Source: Anodontia alba
Taxonomy: Eukaryota > Mollusca > Bivalvia > Lucinida > Lucinidae
NCBI GenBank assembly: GCA_964016985.1
Contig: OZ024831.1
Coordinates: forward strand, 21,066,195-21,130,194
Length of the DNA: 64,000 nt
Direction of reading: 5' to 3'
In this document: positions 50,841 to 61,595 of the stretch, piece after piece
Position numbering within the stretch: position 1 is the stretch's first letter
How the letters are laid out: each line of letters starts with the position of its first letter
Position numbers and translations under genes: made by a program
The notes under the pieces: model-generated
Database searches by the model: none
The model's input: only the letters and a program-made list of their open reading frames with translations
What the model was told of the DNA's origin: nothing

Positions 50841-50939
50841 AACAAGACCTTACTTCGATCTGCTCATTAAGTGTTCTGTATAACAACAGCAAATTCATTT
50901 TATTGGCAACGTCTTTGTGAACAAATGGCGTTGTAACGA

Positions 50940-51627
50940 GGGTTCACTGTATTTTGATATTCTAAGCACACAGATTGATACCGACATTATTTTAGCAATG
51001 AGGTTGCCAAATGCCAATTTTCATTGAAACTATGGAATTGGCCGTAGGTCTTCAATTATGTATGGTATTTAGGAAAAAAAATGTGCAGACAAGATCTAGC
51101 TAAAGGAATAGCCAAATGCCATTTTTGACCCGGTCAAAAATCATTTCTGTAGTCAATGAAAATGACTATAGCTCTTCATCCATTAGGCATGTTTTGATAT
51201 TTTTTCGCACAGAGATTGACACCGGCAAGGTCTAGCCAATGGGCTTATCAAATATCATTTTACATTGCCCGAGGCTGAGCGGATACCAAAAATATGATTT
51301 ATAAAAATGACCGCAAGTCTTGAACCGCATGGAATATTTTGATAAAATTCTGTATGCACATTAATATTGAAATGTCTAACCGAATGAAATGTGAAGTACC
51401 ATTTTGCATTGACCGAGCCAAAGTCCTGGTCAAAATTCTTTTCTGTGGTCAGTTATTGAAAATGGCCATAACTATTGCACCTTTAAGAAAAGTTTGGTCA
51501 TTTTTGGCTCATAGATTGATATTGACAAGATAAAAAAAAAAAAAATAAATAAATAAAATAAAAAAAAAAAAAAAAAAAAAAAATAAATAAAATAAAATCG
51601 ATGACCGAGACTATCGAGAGGCCAAAA

Positions 51628-51666
<39 letters not shown>

Positions 51667-51970
51667 AATCGTATGGGATACTGCGATCAAATTGTGTGTA
51701 TGTTTTAATAATGCCAAGATCTAGCCCAAAGAAATTCCAAATGCCATTTTTTGGCTAGCTGAAGCAAAGTCGAGGTCAAAATTATTTTCTGGTCAGTCAG
51801 TAAAAATGAACCATCATGAATATTTTGATCACTTTTTCATATACAGGCTGACCCTGATAAGATCTAGCCAATCTGACTGTCATTTTTTTCATGGACTGAG
51901 GCTAAGCGGAGACCACCAGTGACGAAATATGAAAATGGCTTCAAGTCTTGAACAGCATGGGCTAGTTGAA
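50940..51970. repeat. Tandem array of about 190-bp diverged units
   Basis: Units share AGATCTAGCCAAAGGAAT, CAAATGCCATTTT, CGAGGTCAAAATTATTTTCT and GAAAATGACCATAAGTCTTG-like words in the same order about five times. A-rich tracts (51529-51597; 51631-51664) lie inside. Confidence 0.65.
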
Positions 51971-52400
51971 TCAGATTTGTGTATGTAAGCTTAAAGACAA
52001 TACATCATTTTGTAATATCACAATTTCGAAATTTTGATATGAAAATACCATTTAATTTCTGATATCAAATAATTGATTCTTTATAGCAAAAATATTCTTG
52101 GATTATAGTTAATGGAAAATTCTGTATTTTTGTGGTATAGCAATCCATATTTTGATATCTAAAATAGCTCTGGATAATAATAATAATAATAATAATAATA
52201 ATCAGAATGTCGCCTGCTGCATTTGTGATTGGCGCTTTAAGGATTTACATTGTTTATTTATAATACGCATTTGATGGATTGAAGGAAACAAAATGTTTCG
52301 TTTTATTTATTGCATGTTTAATTGGATCCTGACATTAATTGTTAGGTGAGTGTCAAGATGTTCACATGATGTGAACGTTACCATAGCTCCAGATAAGGTG
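51971..52400. other. Unassigned, with (AAT)n tract
   Basis: A short (AAT)n run at 52175-52202; a decayed arm with AATGTCGCCTGCTGCATTTG follows. No gene. Confidence 0.4.
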
Positions 52401-52424
52401 TTTTTTTTATAGCTAAAAAGTCCT

Positions 52425-52548
52425 GATATTTTTCTTATTTTTTCGAAAGAACATATGTTTTGGTAGCCATTAGAAGCGCCTCGCCGAGGCGCTAGCGCTT
52501 CTTATGAATACCACAAAATATGTTTTTGTGGAGAAATAAGAAAACTAT
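52425..52548. repeat. Hairpin MITE
   Basis: TTTTCTTATTTTTTCGAAAG ... GAGAAATAAGAAAA arms with GAAGCGCCTCGCCGAGGCGCTAGCGCTTC at the centre. Confidence 0.65.
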
Positions 52549-52814
52549 GTGGAAGCCCCCTTTAATCCGGAGCTTTGTGTTAGCATATTTATCCTAAATA
52601 TATGGAGAGACATGCCTGAACAAACAGTGTAGACCTTGATCAGACATAACAGAGCATATGTGGACAACGAGGGCCCAGTTCAACATGTAAATCCGCACAG
52701 TCTGGTCTGGGTCTTCGTGTCCTCTTAGAGGATACTGCTGAATCGAAGTACATTTGTACATCAAAGGTCCTGATATGATCGTGCGTCACTGCAGGTTGAT
52801 GCGCAGTGGCCAGT

Positions 52815-52905
52815 GTCAAATCCTTTTTGAGAGTCTATAGGGCCCTGGTTGTCTATACACTAGGACCCTATAGACTCTATAAAAGGGTTTGATACTGGTC
52901 CCTGT
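52815..52905. repeat. Hairpin (GTCTATAGGGCCCTGG)
   Basis: GTGTCAAATCCTTTTTGAGAGTCTATAGGG-type left arm and CCCTATAGACTCTATAAAAG, GGTTTGATAC right arm are inverted. The family was not matched elsewhere in the window. Confidence 0.7.
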
Positions 52906-53039
52906 AGGATGATAAGGTAATTTTGTGATCGCATGTGCATTCATTGGCACAATTTATTTGGCGCGTTTTCCCGATATGCGTTTTTTTTTTTTTCCCTTTT
53001 CACTGAAATATTCGATTCTGTGTCGTTCAAAAATGATCA

Positions 53040-53320
53040 CATCACGAAAACACGCCTATATAATACTGACCCCATTAAACCCCACTTTTATATAGTAAAA
53101 CTGGGGTTTACAGGGGTATACATTATTTTTCTTATTTCTGCTCAATAACAGAGATTGTGGGTACTCGTAAGAACCGCCTCGTCGAGGCGGTTCTAACGAG
53201 TACCCACAATCTATGTTTTGAGCAAAAATATGAAAAATATTACAATTTTTTATCTCTGAAAATTTTCATTTTTTGGTGGTAAAATCTTCAGTATATTTGA
53301 ATAGGCATGCTTTCGTAATG
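53040..53320. mobile_element. CATTACGAAAAC MITE, copy 7
   Basis: CATCACGAAAACACGCCTAT ... AATAGGCATGCTTTCGTAATG, with a GAACCGCCTCGTCGAGGCGGTTC centre. Confidence 0.9.
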
Positions 53321-53346
53321 TTTGGCACGTTTTTCCCGATATGCGG

Positions 53347-53349
53347 TCC

Positions 53350-53380
<31 letters not shown>

Positions 53381-53386
53381 ACCCCT
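53347..53386. repeat. Poly(C) and (CA)n
   Basis: About 20 C followed by (AC)n. A second C-rich tract with CACACAC lies at 53838-53875. Confidence 0.9.
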
Positions 53387-53539
53387 TTTCATTGAAATAG
53401 TCGATTCTGTGTCGTTCAAAAATGATCAGCACCAGCAAACACAAAATGTCGTATCAATCGGTCAGGTTTACATCTAGTGTATGTTTTTCACCACTGACGT
53501 TCTGCAAGATTTTCATTTTTGCGTTTGGACATGTCCGTT

Positions 53540-53650
53540 GTTGCAATCGGATGTCTGTTGAAAAAAAGGCAAACAGTGTATATTCTGATGTGATGGATCT
53601 CGTCTGGATCTACATTGTTTACAAAGGTACCTGTTTTGATCTGCAGGGAT
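53540..53650. repeat. Hairpin remnant (GCAAACAGTGTATATTCTGAT core)
   Basis: GGCAAACAGTGTATATTCTG ... CTGGATCTACATTGTTTAC is a decayed pair from the TTAA hairpin group. Confidence 0.45.
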
Positions 53651-53774
53651 GAGAGTTGTTCTCTGTCTAAGATAGCATTCACAATCACATGCACTCGTAT
53701 AAGAGAGAGTCGATCGCTTTTTCTTCTTCTTATGAGCTCAATTTTACAGATCCATACTTAACCTTAGACAGTTA

Positions 53775-53995
53775 ACATTTACCACTCTGGGCAAAATCCG
53801 CAGACAAATTAATGTTTCTTCCCGCCCCTCTCTCTCTCCCCCCCCCCCCCCTCCCACCACACACACACACCCCGGCCCCCAATACAAGATTTGATATTTA
53901 GCATGAAATATCATACCCTGTTTTCTGGGAAACATAAGAAAAATAATCACTATGCCGTCTGCTGAAAATTTTACCCGGCATGCCAATCGTTAAAA
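53775..53995. mobile_element. Palindromic MITE with C-rich insertion
   Basis: Arms CATTTACCACTCTGGGCAAA and CGTCTGCTGAAAATTTTACC; inner AAGATTTGATATTTAGCATG / ATCATACCCTGTTTTCTGGG. Confidence 0.65.
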
Positions 53996-53999
53996 TTCT

Positions 54000-54267
54000 T
54001 AAATTTTACAGGTCATAGTAATTTTTCAATCCAGGGGACAGTTAAAACATCAACATTAATCAAACTATGTTAATTGCAGTCAAGCTTAAGTCTACCAAGG
54101 TTAATGAGTTGTGACACAATTGGCAGGTTGAATGATAAACGACTAAATTTTCTATTTATAATCCGATGTTGGAGGAGGATGATTGTCCGTCCGCGACCCA
54201 GATCCTGTGACCCAAATCATCTATTTTTCATTACTTTCGAAATTTTACAAATTTTCTTCCTATAATA
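54000..54267. other. Unassigned intergenic sequence
   Basis: No recognisable feature. Confidence 0.35.
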
Positions 54268-54493
54268 TGGGCTGCGCCATGCTAAAATGTGTCTTTGGAC
54301 ATATGCGCATCCGCACAGTCTGATCTTGTCTTCGCTGTCCGGTGTCGCCGGTAACAGAATCATTGGACACTATAGAATGTATCAATGGAGAACAAATGCC
54401 CGGATGAGACTTTGCGCATGCATGGGATGAATATGATTTAAACTTGTGAATTTTGCACATGCTCGAAGACACCTTTTCGCTTGGTAAGGCCCA
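54268..54493. mobile_element. Foldback MITE (GGCTGCGCCATGCTAAAATG)
   Basis: GGGCTGCGCCATGCTAAAAT ... GTCTTTGGACATATGCGC is inverted against TGCTCGAAGACACCTTTTCG and CTTGGTAAGGCCC. Related to 41263-41497. Confidence 0.6.
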
Positions 54494-54594
54494 GTTATGT
54501 ATGTGATTTGTGGCTGTTGTTCGCCTAGCTGCTTCTGTCTGTATCTTGTCCAGTGCAAATTGTATCTCTGCATGCAGCGCCTCACACATCTTTT

Positions 54595-54865
54595 AAGCGA
54601 TTTATGCCGAAAGCGGCTTCTGATCAGGTTCTACACTGTTTCTACAAAACATGGTAATATAATAGCGTCCCATTAAAGAATCATTGACAAACAGTGCCGA
54701 TGCAGAGCAGAAACCTCAGAACGCGGCATCTGATCAGGGTCTACACTATTGCATTAAGTTGAGCAATTTTTACGAAACGTGGTAACCACACACACCTTAT
54801 ATGCATGCGAATGGACCTGTACAAAGAGTTCAGGTAGAAGTATCCACTCGGCATAAACCGGTTAA
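54595..54865. repeat. Hairpin remnants (CTGATCAGGTTCTACACTGTT)
   Basis: Two adjacent right-hand arms (GGCTTCTGATCAGGTTCTAC; CGGCATCTGATCAGGGTCTA) and CGGCATAAACCGGTTAA at the right. They are truncated hairpin-group elements. Confidence 0.5.
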
Positions 54866-54894
54866 AAGATGAGTTAGAAATTTTGTAGAGATTT

Positions 54895-55035
54895 CTTTGA
54901 CGTGTATTTGTGATTTGAAGCTGTGTATTTGTGATTAAAAAATGTGTTTCTGTGATTTAAAGACGTGTATTTGTGAACTGAAGATGTGTATTTGTGACAT
55001 GTAAAAGATTTTTTTTTATGATTAGAAGACGTGTA
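54895..55035 (+). repeat. Short tandem repeat, about 21-23-bp unit
   Basis: Six or seven copies of GACGTGTATTTGTGATTTGAA-like sequence. Confidence 0.8.
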
Positions 55036-55589
55036 ATTGTTTGATAGTTGTAGTCCTTTCGGAATTAGAATTTCCGCCGATGTAGCTTGTGCCCGCAGCT
55101 CCGCCTATATGCTTCAATGAATTCATCTGAAATTTTGTACATTTTCTGACACTGACATCAAGCTGTGCATGTGATTTTATTTTTGCCATATCAATTCTGA
55201 ATTAGAGCTTTCTCAGAATTTCTATCAGTAAAGCTCGCGTCGGCAGACAATCACCCGCAATTCCTACATCTTGATTTTCTTCATTTGATGTGAAGATGTC
55301 CATATTTTTTTTAGACTTTTGGTTCGGCTTTGACAGTTCCCGCCCTTCTGGACATAGAATTTCCATTAACACAGCTTGTGCCCGCTACATCCTTCATCGA
55401 AATGGTATGAAATCTTCTACTTGTTTTCTCCCTAATGACACGGTCTGCTTAAGATTTTGAACACTTACGGACTTGATATCAACGTCTGCCATCGTACTTG
55501 TAGAGATATTGCAGTTTTTTTTTTGTTTTTTTTTTTTTGTTTTTTTTTCTGTGAAGCTGTGCATGTGATACTGGATTTTCCTTCATTTT
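55036..55589. repeat. Diverged tandem units, unassigned
   Basis: Two or three copies of a unit with GTCCTTTCGGAATTAGAATTTCCG and AGCTTGTGCCCGC (55055, 55345, and weaker at 55190) and a poly(T) tract with interspersed G (55509-55550). Confidence 0.5.
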
Positions 55590-55790
55590 AGCCTCAACGT
55601 AAGAAAACGTACCTTCAGATATGTGCGCCCAACGAAGACTCAAATCAACCTGCGCATCCGCCTAGTCTGATCAGTTTTCGTATTCCACATGAAGAAACTT
55701 TGCATCCTTGGCTATCCAAAATGCGCCCAATCTGATCTGAATCATAGCTGGGGGCATATGTCCGAAGGTATGTTTTCCGATATTACGGCT
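55590..55790. mobile_element. Foldback MITE, copy of 36437
   Basis: TTAGCCTCAACGTAAGAAAA ... TATGTTTTCCGATATTACGG, with AACTTTGCATCCTTGGCTAT inside, matching 36437-36667 in reverse. Confidence 0.65.
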
Positions 55791-56006
55791 CATTTGGCTA
55801 TTTTTGGTAGTTACTATCCTTTTGGATTTATGTTTCCTCCCTCAAAGCTTTGATCCAGCCTAATCTTGTGGATTCATTGTCTTTACGGACTTTTATTGCT
55901 GCAATAAGTAGACTTGAAAATTGATTAGAAGAATTGTACATGCATTTCTAAGATACGTCAAGCGTCGGGTGCCTCTAGTATAAAAGGCCGAACGAAGCCC
56001 AAACCC

Positions 56007-56110
56007 CAGTAAGCATTCTACATAAATCTATAGCGGGCCGTTATCGGCCCATCAGGGTAGCTGACGGGCCAATAACGGCCCACTGTAGGTTTATAAAGAA
56101 TGCTAGCCGG
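56007..56110. mobile_element. Palindromic MITE (GGGCCGTTATCGGCCC)
   Basis: CAGTAAGCATTCTACATAAA and TTTATAAAGAATGCTAGCCG are the outer arms; GGGCCGTTATCGGCCCATCA / TGACGGGCCAATAACGGCCC inside. Related to 32194. Confidence 0.75.
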
Positions 56111-56640
56111 GACGCCACCGACATATTGACCATCGTGCCATAAATCACGGTGGGTAGCCATTACGGGACTTAAGTGATCAAACCACCTTTTACTGGGCCT
56201 ACGCGATGTGGTAAAAGCGCCAATGTTGAAATTTGATGTTACTGACCAATAAAAATCAACAACATGAGATCGGAGAAAACGGAAAAGGTTAGTTCTTAGT
56301 TTAGAAGTGCACAGAATTCTAAAGAAGTCAGTGTTTGTTAGAATAATGATGCAAAGTCACTGCTCGCGAAGACAAATTATTGGAAGCGGTCAAGGTGGCT
56401 GGCAATCGATAATGCAAAAAAAAAATGCTATCAAATTGTCTGCTGTAGTCATATAACGCAATGCGTGAGGTACACTAGTGTATAGACTTATTGTTTGTGT
56501 CATTTTATTGATTTTTTGACAACACAGTCAGTGACGAAATTAAAACAATAATCAAAACAATGAGACAGTAGGAAGAACGACTCCTGAGCGAATATGGCAT
56601 CAACCCCTATACGAATCCGTACTGTGTTATATATATTTAT
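56111..56640. other. Unassigned intergenic sequence
   Basis: No gene or repeat recognised. Confidence 0.35.
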
Positions 56641-56820
56641 ATTCCAATGTTGGGCCAACCATGATATCAATCTAATTAATTATTTTTTAATCCAGTAAAA
56701 TACTCAGCGGGTACACAACATTGAAACAAAGTTGATTCAACATTGATCCACTGTTTTGACGTTGAATCAACGTTGACTCGACGTTATTTCAACGTTGTGT
56801 GCCTAGTGAGATGTCATAGT
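56640..56820. repeat. CAACGTTGA-rich repeat
   Basis: ACAACATTGAAACAAAGTTG and several TTGAATCAACGTTGACTCGA / ACGTTATTTCAACGTTGTGT words form overlapping short inverted repeats. A weak relative is at 22200-22265. Confidence 0.55.
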
Positions 56821-57289
56821 TAGCACAATGTCGATGGGTGGTAATTTCTGCAGCGCCTGATTGGGGAAATTAGGTAATCTATTGGAATGCTGGCGGCACT
56901 CTTTAGACATTTGTACAATAGTATAGGCCTACTGTCTCTACTCCTTGTCTAGAGAGACTCCCGTCTTATTTTTTCAAGTATTTCAGTCATACTCCCTGTT
57001 TCAAAGCAGTAACTGCTTGTTACAAATCTAGCAGCTATATTCTGAACTTTGGCAATTTCTTCTGAAGGACCACTTCATGGGAGTCCCAGACACAACTACC
57101 ATATTCCAAGACTGGGCGAAGAAGTCCTTTAAACGCTGCCTCTTTTACACCCTGAGGTCATTCATAAAGATTTCGCCTCAGGAAACCGAGTGTTCTGTTT
57201 GCTTTAGTACATATGTTGCTTATATTTCATACCCCATTTTCTTGCCTAACATATGACACCCAATTTTTCCTGCCCAACATCCTAATGCA

Positions 57290-58866
57290 TCTAATCGAAT
57301 CTCAGTGTCTTAAACATCCTTGGGACTATATATTTTTGTTCAAGATATGGATAGTTCGAGCCACTGAGGTTTAATTCTCGGACCCATCAATACCCGGACT
57401 TGTTACTGTCCGTTTCCGTTAATTATCATGTCGCGGGTGCTGGTGATGCTTACGTCACTTCGGAATCTATATTTTGCAAAACTCCACCCATATTAAACTA
57501 GTATTAAACACATTTATTTTTAGTTAAGCCAGTTAAAATTATTAAAAAGCAATAATGGCATCTTGGGTCCGTTATATGTTAATAACATTTTATTCAACTG
57601 ATTCCTTTTAACATAGATAATCGCCGAATTTTGCACATACTCGTTATAGAAAATGTGGGTAAAATTCGAGAGAATCGACATTTTCACCGTCGACTTTTAA
57701 AATTTCTATTATGGTTATGAAAATAATAGGCTGATAAAGCAATAAAACAAAGCTAGTTTATTCTGAATAAGTTGGGTTTATAGTTGATTTTAGCGAGAAA
57801 AAGCATTAAAAGGCTCTGCTAATGTTAGTACTATTCAACAATGATCGCCATTTTTTCTTCGACGAATAGCTTCATTCACAAATCAATGTTTGGAAACTCC
57901 ATCGAAATTTGTAATATGTGTGATCAATATTCAACAAATATGATTAAAAAAAAAAACAAACAAAATAATTACATAGTATTTAATTTGAAAGATAAGTGAT
58001 GTTTTGTTCACAGATGACACTTATATGAGGTTCATTATCGCGGATAATTGTTGGTCAAATTCGAGAAATTGACATTTTCACCAGCCGATATTTCAATCGG
58101 CATTGAAGTAGGTATAAAAAGAATATGCTCATAAAACAACTTCGAAAACAAAGCTAGTTTTTTTTTCTTGAATAAGTTTAATTTATAATTGATTTTAACG
58201 AGGACGTGCATTAACAGGCTCTACTAATGCGAGTACAGTTCAACAATGGTCGCCATTTTTCTTCGACGAACGGCTTCATTCACAAAACGGTGTTTCGGAA
58301 CTCCACCGAAATTTGTAAAGTATGTGACCAATATTCAACAAATGTAGTTAAAAAACAATTACGTCTATATAGTACTAACTTTTCATGATGGTTGATGTAT
58401 TGTTCACATATAACATTTATATGTGGTTGTTTATTGCGGATAATTATCACTTTCTACTCGATTGATTTTCGCACATTCCAGACGAAACCGGGTAACCGGT
58501 AAAATCATAGCCACGACATCATCATATCGATAAAATAGGTATTTAGCACTATAGTTACCAGTCCGGGTATTGATGGGTCCGAGTTTAATCATACCACCAG
58601 GTCAGGGAGCAAATGGCTATAATTTATGAGAAATATTTTCGATCTCCTCCCATTAATGGTATGTTGTGTGTAGTCATTAGAACTGCCTCGATGATACGAT
58701 TCTAATGAGTAACAAAACATACCATAACTGAGCGGAAGATCGAAAATATTTCCCTAAATATTTCTTTACTTGAACTATCGGAAAAATTTCGTAGGGACAA
58801 AAAACGAGTTCGAATTAGCCTTGATAAATGAGCCATCAGTTTTCGAGCTATTGAGGTTCCACTGTA
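57290..58866. mobile_element. Tigger/pogo-like MITE, copy 2, split by a 1.2-kb element
   Basis: The left part 57290-57376 (CTAATCGAATCTCAGTGTCT ... GATAGTTCGAGCCACTGAGG) and right part 58584-58866 (CCAGGTCAGGGAGCAAATGG ... TTTTCGAGCTATTGAGGTTC, CACTGTA) together match the copy at 8066-8415. Confidence 0.8.
57377..58583. mobile_element. 1.2-kb element with perfect 24-bp inverted termini and internal direct repeats
   Basis: Termini begin CTCGGACCCATCAATACCCG and are exact inverted copies over 24 bases (57377-57400; 58560-58583). TTTAATT on the left and TTTAATC on the right suggest a 6-7-base target duplication. Inside are two diverged direct repeats offset by about 393 bases (for example TTCGAGAGAATCGACATTTT at 57667 and TTCGAGAAATTGACATTTTC near 58061; GTCGCCATTTTTCTTCGACG in both). 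No transposase frame is present, so it is non-autonomous. The superfamily is not recognised. Confidence 0.88.
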
Positions 58867-59105
58867 AATCCTTCTGAAGTTTCAATGAGTCCTCTGCATT
58901 ACTAACACAGTCATATGCGAACAGTCTTATTTCTGAGCAAGGGGAAATGTCATTTATGTACATGGACAACAATGGACCAAGACGGTCCCTTGTGGGACAT
59001 CAGACAAAACTGGAGCTCACCCCAGAGTTTTGCCATTAACAACTCGCTGTTTTCTACAACAAAGAAAGGAATCTATCTAGTTGAGAGTCTCAAAACACTG
59101 TAAAT

Positions 59106-59636
59106 GATAAGTAATTCACAACTTTGGCGCTGCAACTAGTTCAGCGAGCGAACCAACGCATCGCACCCCGGCCTGGCTTCTAGCATATTGATGTTTATCT
59201 TTTTTGCGCTTAGTTTATTTTTGAGAAAAATTCGGACTGTTTATTTTTGAGAAAAATCTTCCTTCCGGTTCGATTCGGTTCGGGGGATGTTCCGTTTTGA
59301 CATTTATCTTCGCTCTAATTAATTGCAGATTTCACTTACTGCTTGCTTCTGGTCTAAACTGGTTATGATAGGAGGATCAGAACAGCCGTAAAATGGTGAT
59401 TCTCTGTCATACAAGAAATCATGTTAGTAAGGAATTAGTGTAAAGTTTGATATACAAGCGGTAAAACAGAGACATGTATGATACTTGATAGATTTTACCT
59501 CAAGCCATTCCTGAAACACTGATTTCCCTTGAACACTTGCTTTAGCTCTAAATACTGAGCCAATATATCAAGGGCAGATATATTTAGAAGTGAAACCAGC
59601 AGAACAACTGTCCTTAGTCATAATATGTAGCCTTTC
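59106..59636. other. Unassigned intergenic sequence
   Basis: TTATTTTTGAGAAAAATTCGGACTG and TTATTTTTGAGAAAAATCTTCC repeat near 59213 and 59240. No gene. Confidence 0.4.
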
Positions 59637-61574
59637 AACACGAAAACATACCTATATAATTTTGACCCCCTTAAACCCCACTTTCATATAGAACAAGAGG
59701 GCCATGATGGCCCTGTAATGCTCGTCTGAGCAACATAGCACTTTGAGAGCCTGATCTAGAACTGATCAAAGCAAACATTCTGATCAAAGTTCAAAATGAT
59801 TATAACAAAGTTTTCCACTGATTTAGCCCGGTGACCTAGTTTTTGATACCAAGTGACCCAGTTTCGAACTTGACCTAGAACTCATCAAGACAAACATTTT
59901 TTGCAAGATTCATGATGATTGCTTGAAAAATGTGACCACTAGAGTGATAACAAGATTTTACGCTGATCTGGCCCGGTGACCTAGTTTTTGACCACAGATG
60001 TTCCAGTTTCGAACTTGACCTAGAAATCATCAAGACAAACATTTTGAGCCAGATTCATGATGATTGTTTCAAAAATGTGACCGCTAGAGTGTTAACAAAG
60101 TTTTCTGCTGATTTGGCCCGGTGACCTAGTTTTTGACCCCAAGTGACCCAGTTTCAAACATATCCTAGAACTCATCAAGACAAACATTTTGAGCAAGATT
60201 CATGATAATTGCTTCAAAAAATGTGACTAGCTGCTAGAGTGTTAACAAGGTTTTCTGCTGGTTTGGCCAGGTGACCTAGTTTTTGATACCACGTGACCCA
60301 GTTTTGAACCTGACCTAGAAATCATCAAGACAAACACTTTGAGCAAGATTCATGATTATTGCTTAAAAAATGTGACCGCTAGAGTGTTAACAAGGTTTTC
60401 TGCTGATCTGGCCCGGAGACCTAGTTTTTGACTCCAAGTGACCCAGTTTCGAACTCGACCTATAAATCATCAAGACAAACATTTTGAGCAAGATTCATGA
60501 TGATTGCTTCAAAAATGTGACCGCTAGAGTGTTAACAAGGTTTTCTGTTGATCTGGCCAGGTGACCTAGTGTTTGACCCCAGGTGACCAAGTTTCGAACT
60601 TGACCTAGAATTCATCAAGACAAACATAATGAGCAAGATTCATGATGATTGCTTCAAAAATTTGACCGCTAGAGTGTTAACAAGGTTTTCTGCTGATTTG
60701 GCCCGGTGACCTAGTTTTTGACCCCAAGTGACCCAGTTTCAAACTTGACCTAGAAATCATCAAGACAAACATATTGAGCAAGATTCATGATGATTGCTTC
60801 AAAAATGTGACCGCTAGTGTTAACAAGGTTTTCTGCTGATCTGGCCAGGTGACCTAGTTTTTGACCCCAGGTGACCCAGTTTCGAACTTGACCTAGAAAT
60901 CATCAAGACAAACATATTGAGCAAGATTCATGATGATTGCTTCAAAAATGTGACTGCTAGAGCGTTAACAAGGTTTTCTGCTGATCTGGCTTGGTGACCT
61001 AGTTTTTGACCCCAGGTGACCCAGTTTCGAACTTGACCTAGATTTAATAGAGGCAAACATTTTGAGCAAGTTTCATCAAGATTGGGTCAAACATATGACC
61101 TGTAGAGTGTTAACAAGTTTTTCCTTTGATTTGACCTGGTGACCTAGTTTTTGACCCCAAGTAACCCAGTATCGAACTTGACCTAGATTTCATAGAGGCA
61201 AACATTCTGACCAAGTTTCGTCAAGATTGGGTCAAAACTGTGACCTCTAGAGTGTTAACAAACTAATTGTTGACGACGAACGACGGACGACGACTAATGA
61301 CGGACATAGGGTGATGACAATAGCTCACCCTGAGCTTTTGCTCAGGTGAGCTAAAAACTGGGGTTTACAGGGGTATACACTATTTTTCTTATTTCTGCTC
61401 AAAACATAGATTGTGGGTACTCGTTAGAACCGCCTCGGCGAGGCGGTTCTAATGAGTACCCACAATCTATGTTTTGAGCAGAAATATGAAAAATATCTGT
61501 GTTTTTTATCTGAAAATTTTCAGTTTTTGGAGATGAAATTTTCTATATATTTGAATAGGCGTGTTTTCGTAATG
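59637..61574. mobile_element. CATTACGAAAAC MITE, copy 8, split by a Helitron-like element
   Basis: The left arm 59637-59691 (ACGAAAACATACCTATATAA ... CCACTTTCATATAG) and right part 61353-61574 (ACTGGGGTTTACAGGGGTAT ... GGCGTGTTTTCGTAATG) join into a normal copy when the insert is removed. Confidence 0.9.
59692..61352 (+). mobile_element. Helitron-like tandem-repeat element (about 1.66 kb)
   Basis: The head AACAAGAGGGCCATGATGGC has a short palindrome. The body has about ten units of roughly 140-150 bp (GTGACCTAGTTTTTGACCCC, AAGTGACCCAGTTTCGAACT, CAAGATTCATGATGATTGCT, GCTAGAGTGTTAACAAGG). The 3' end has GACGAACGACGGACGACGAC, ACAATAGCTCACC and a hairpin CCTGAGCTTTTGCTCAGG followed by TGAGCTAA. 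A GC hairpin shortly before CTRR is the Helitron 3' rule; the 5' TC rule is not clearly met. There is no coding capacity. Because it splits a MITE, its boundaries are well fixed. Confidence 0.8.
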
Positions 61575-61595
61575 AAAGTCTTCTATATATCTGAG

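Larger units (their letters stand above)
52957..53428. repeat. Local duplication flanking a MITE
   Basis: TTTGGCGCGTTTTCCCGATA ... TGTGTCGTTCAAAAATGATC at 52957-53039 recurs at 53321-53428 as TTTGGCACGTTTTTCCCGAT ... TGTGTCGTTCAAAAATGATC, with the MITE 53040-53320 exactly between. The right copy has gained a C run and (CA)n. Confidence 0.85.
56935..59105 (-). pseudogene. Non-LTR reverse transcriptase remnant, split by nested elements
   Basis: On the minus strand the 5' piece (59105-58868) reads RKQRVVVNGKT, then LSDVPQGTVL and MYINDIS ... LFAYDC ... LQKDLQ, i.e. the catalytic box region with the second Asp box decayed. The 3' piece (about 57230-56935) reads TKANRTLGFLRRNLYE, AAFKGLLRPVLEYGSCVWDS and further tail sequence. 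The part between is partly deleted and occupied by the MITE at 57290-58866. Stops and shifts are frequent. Confidence 0.78.
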
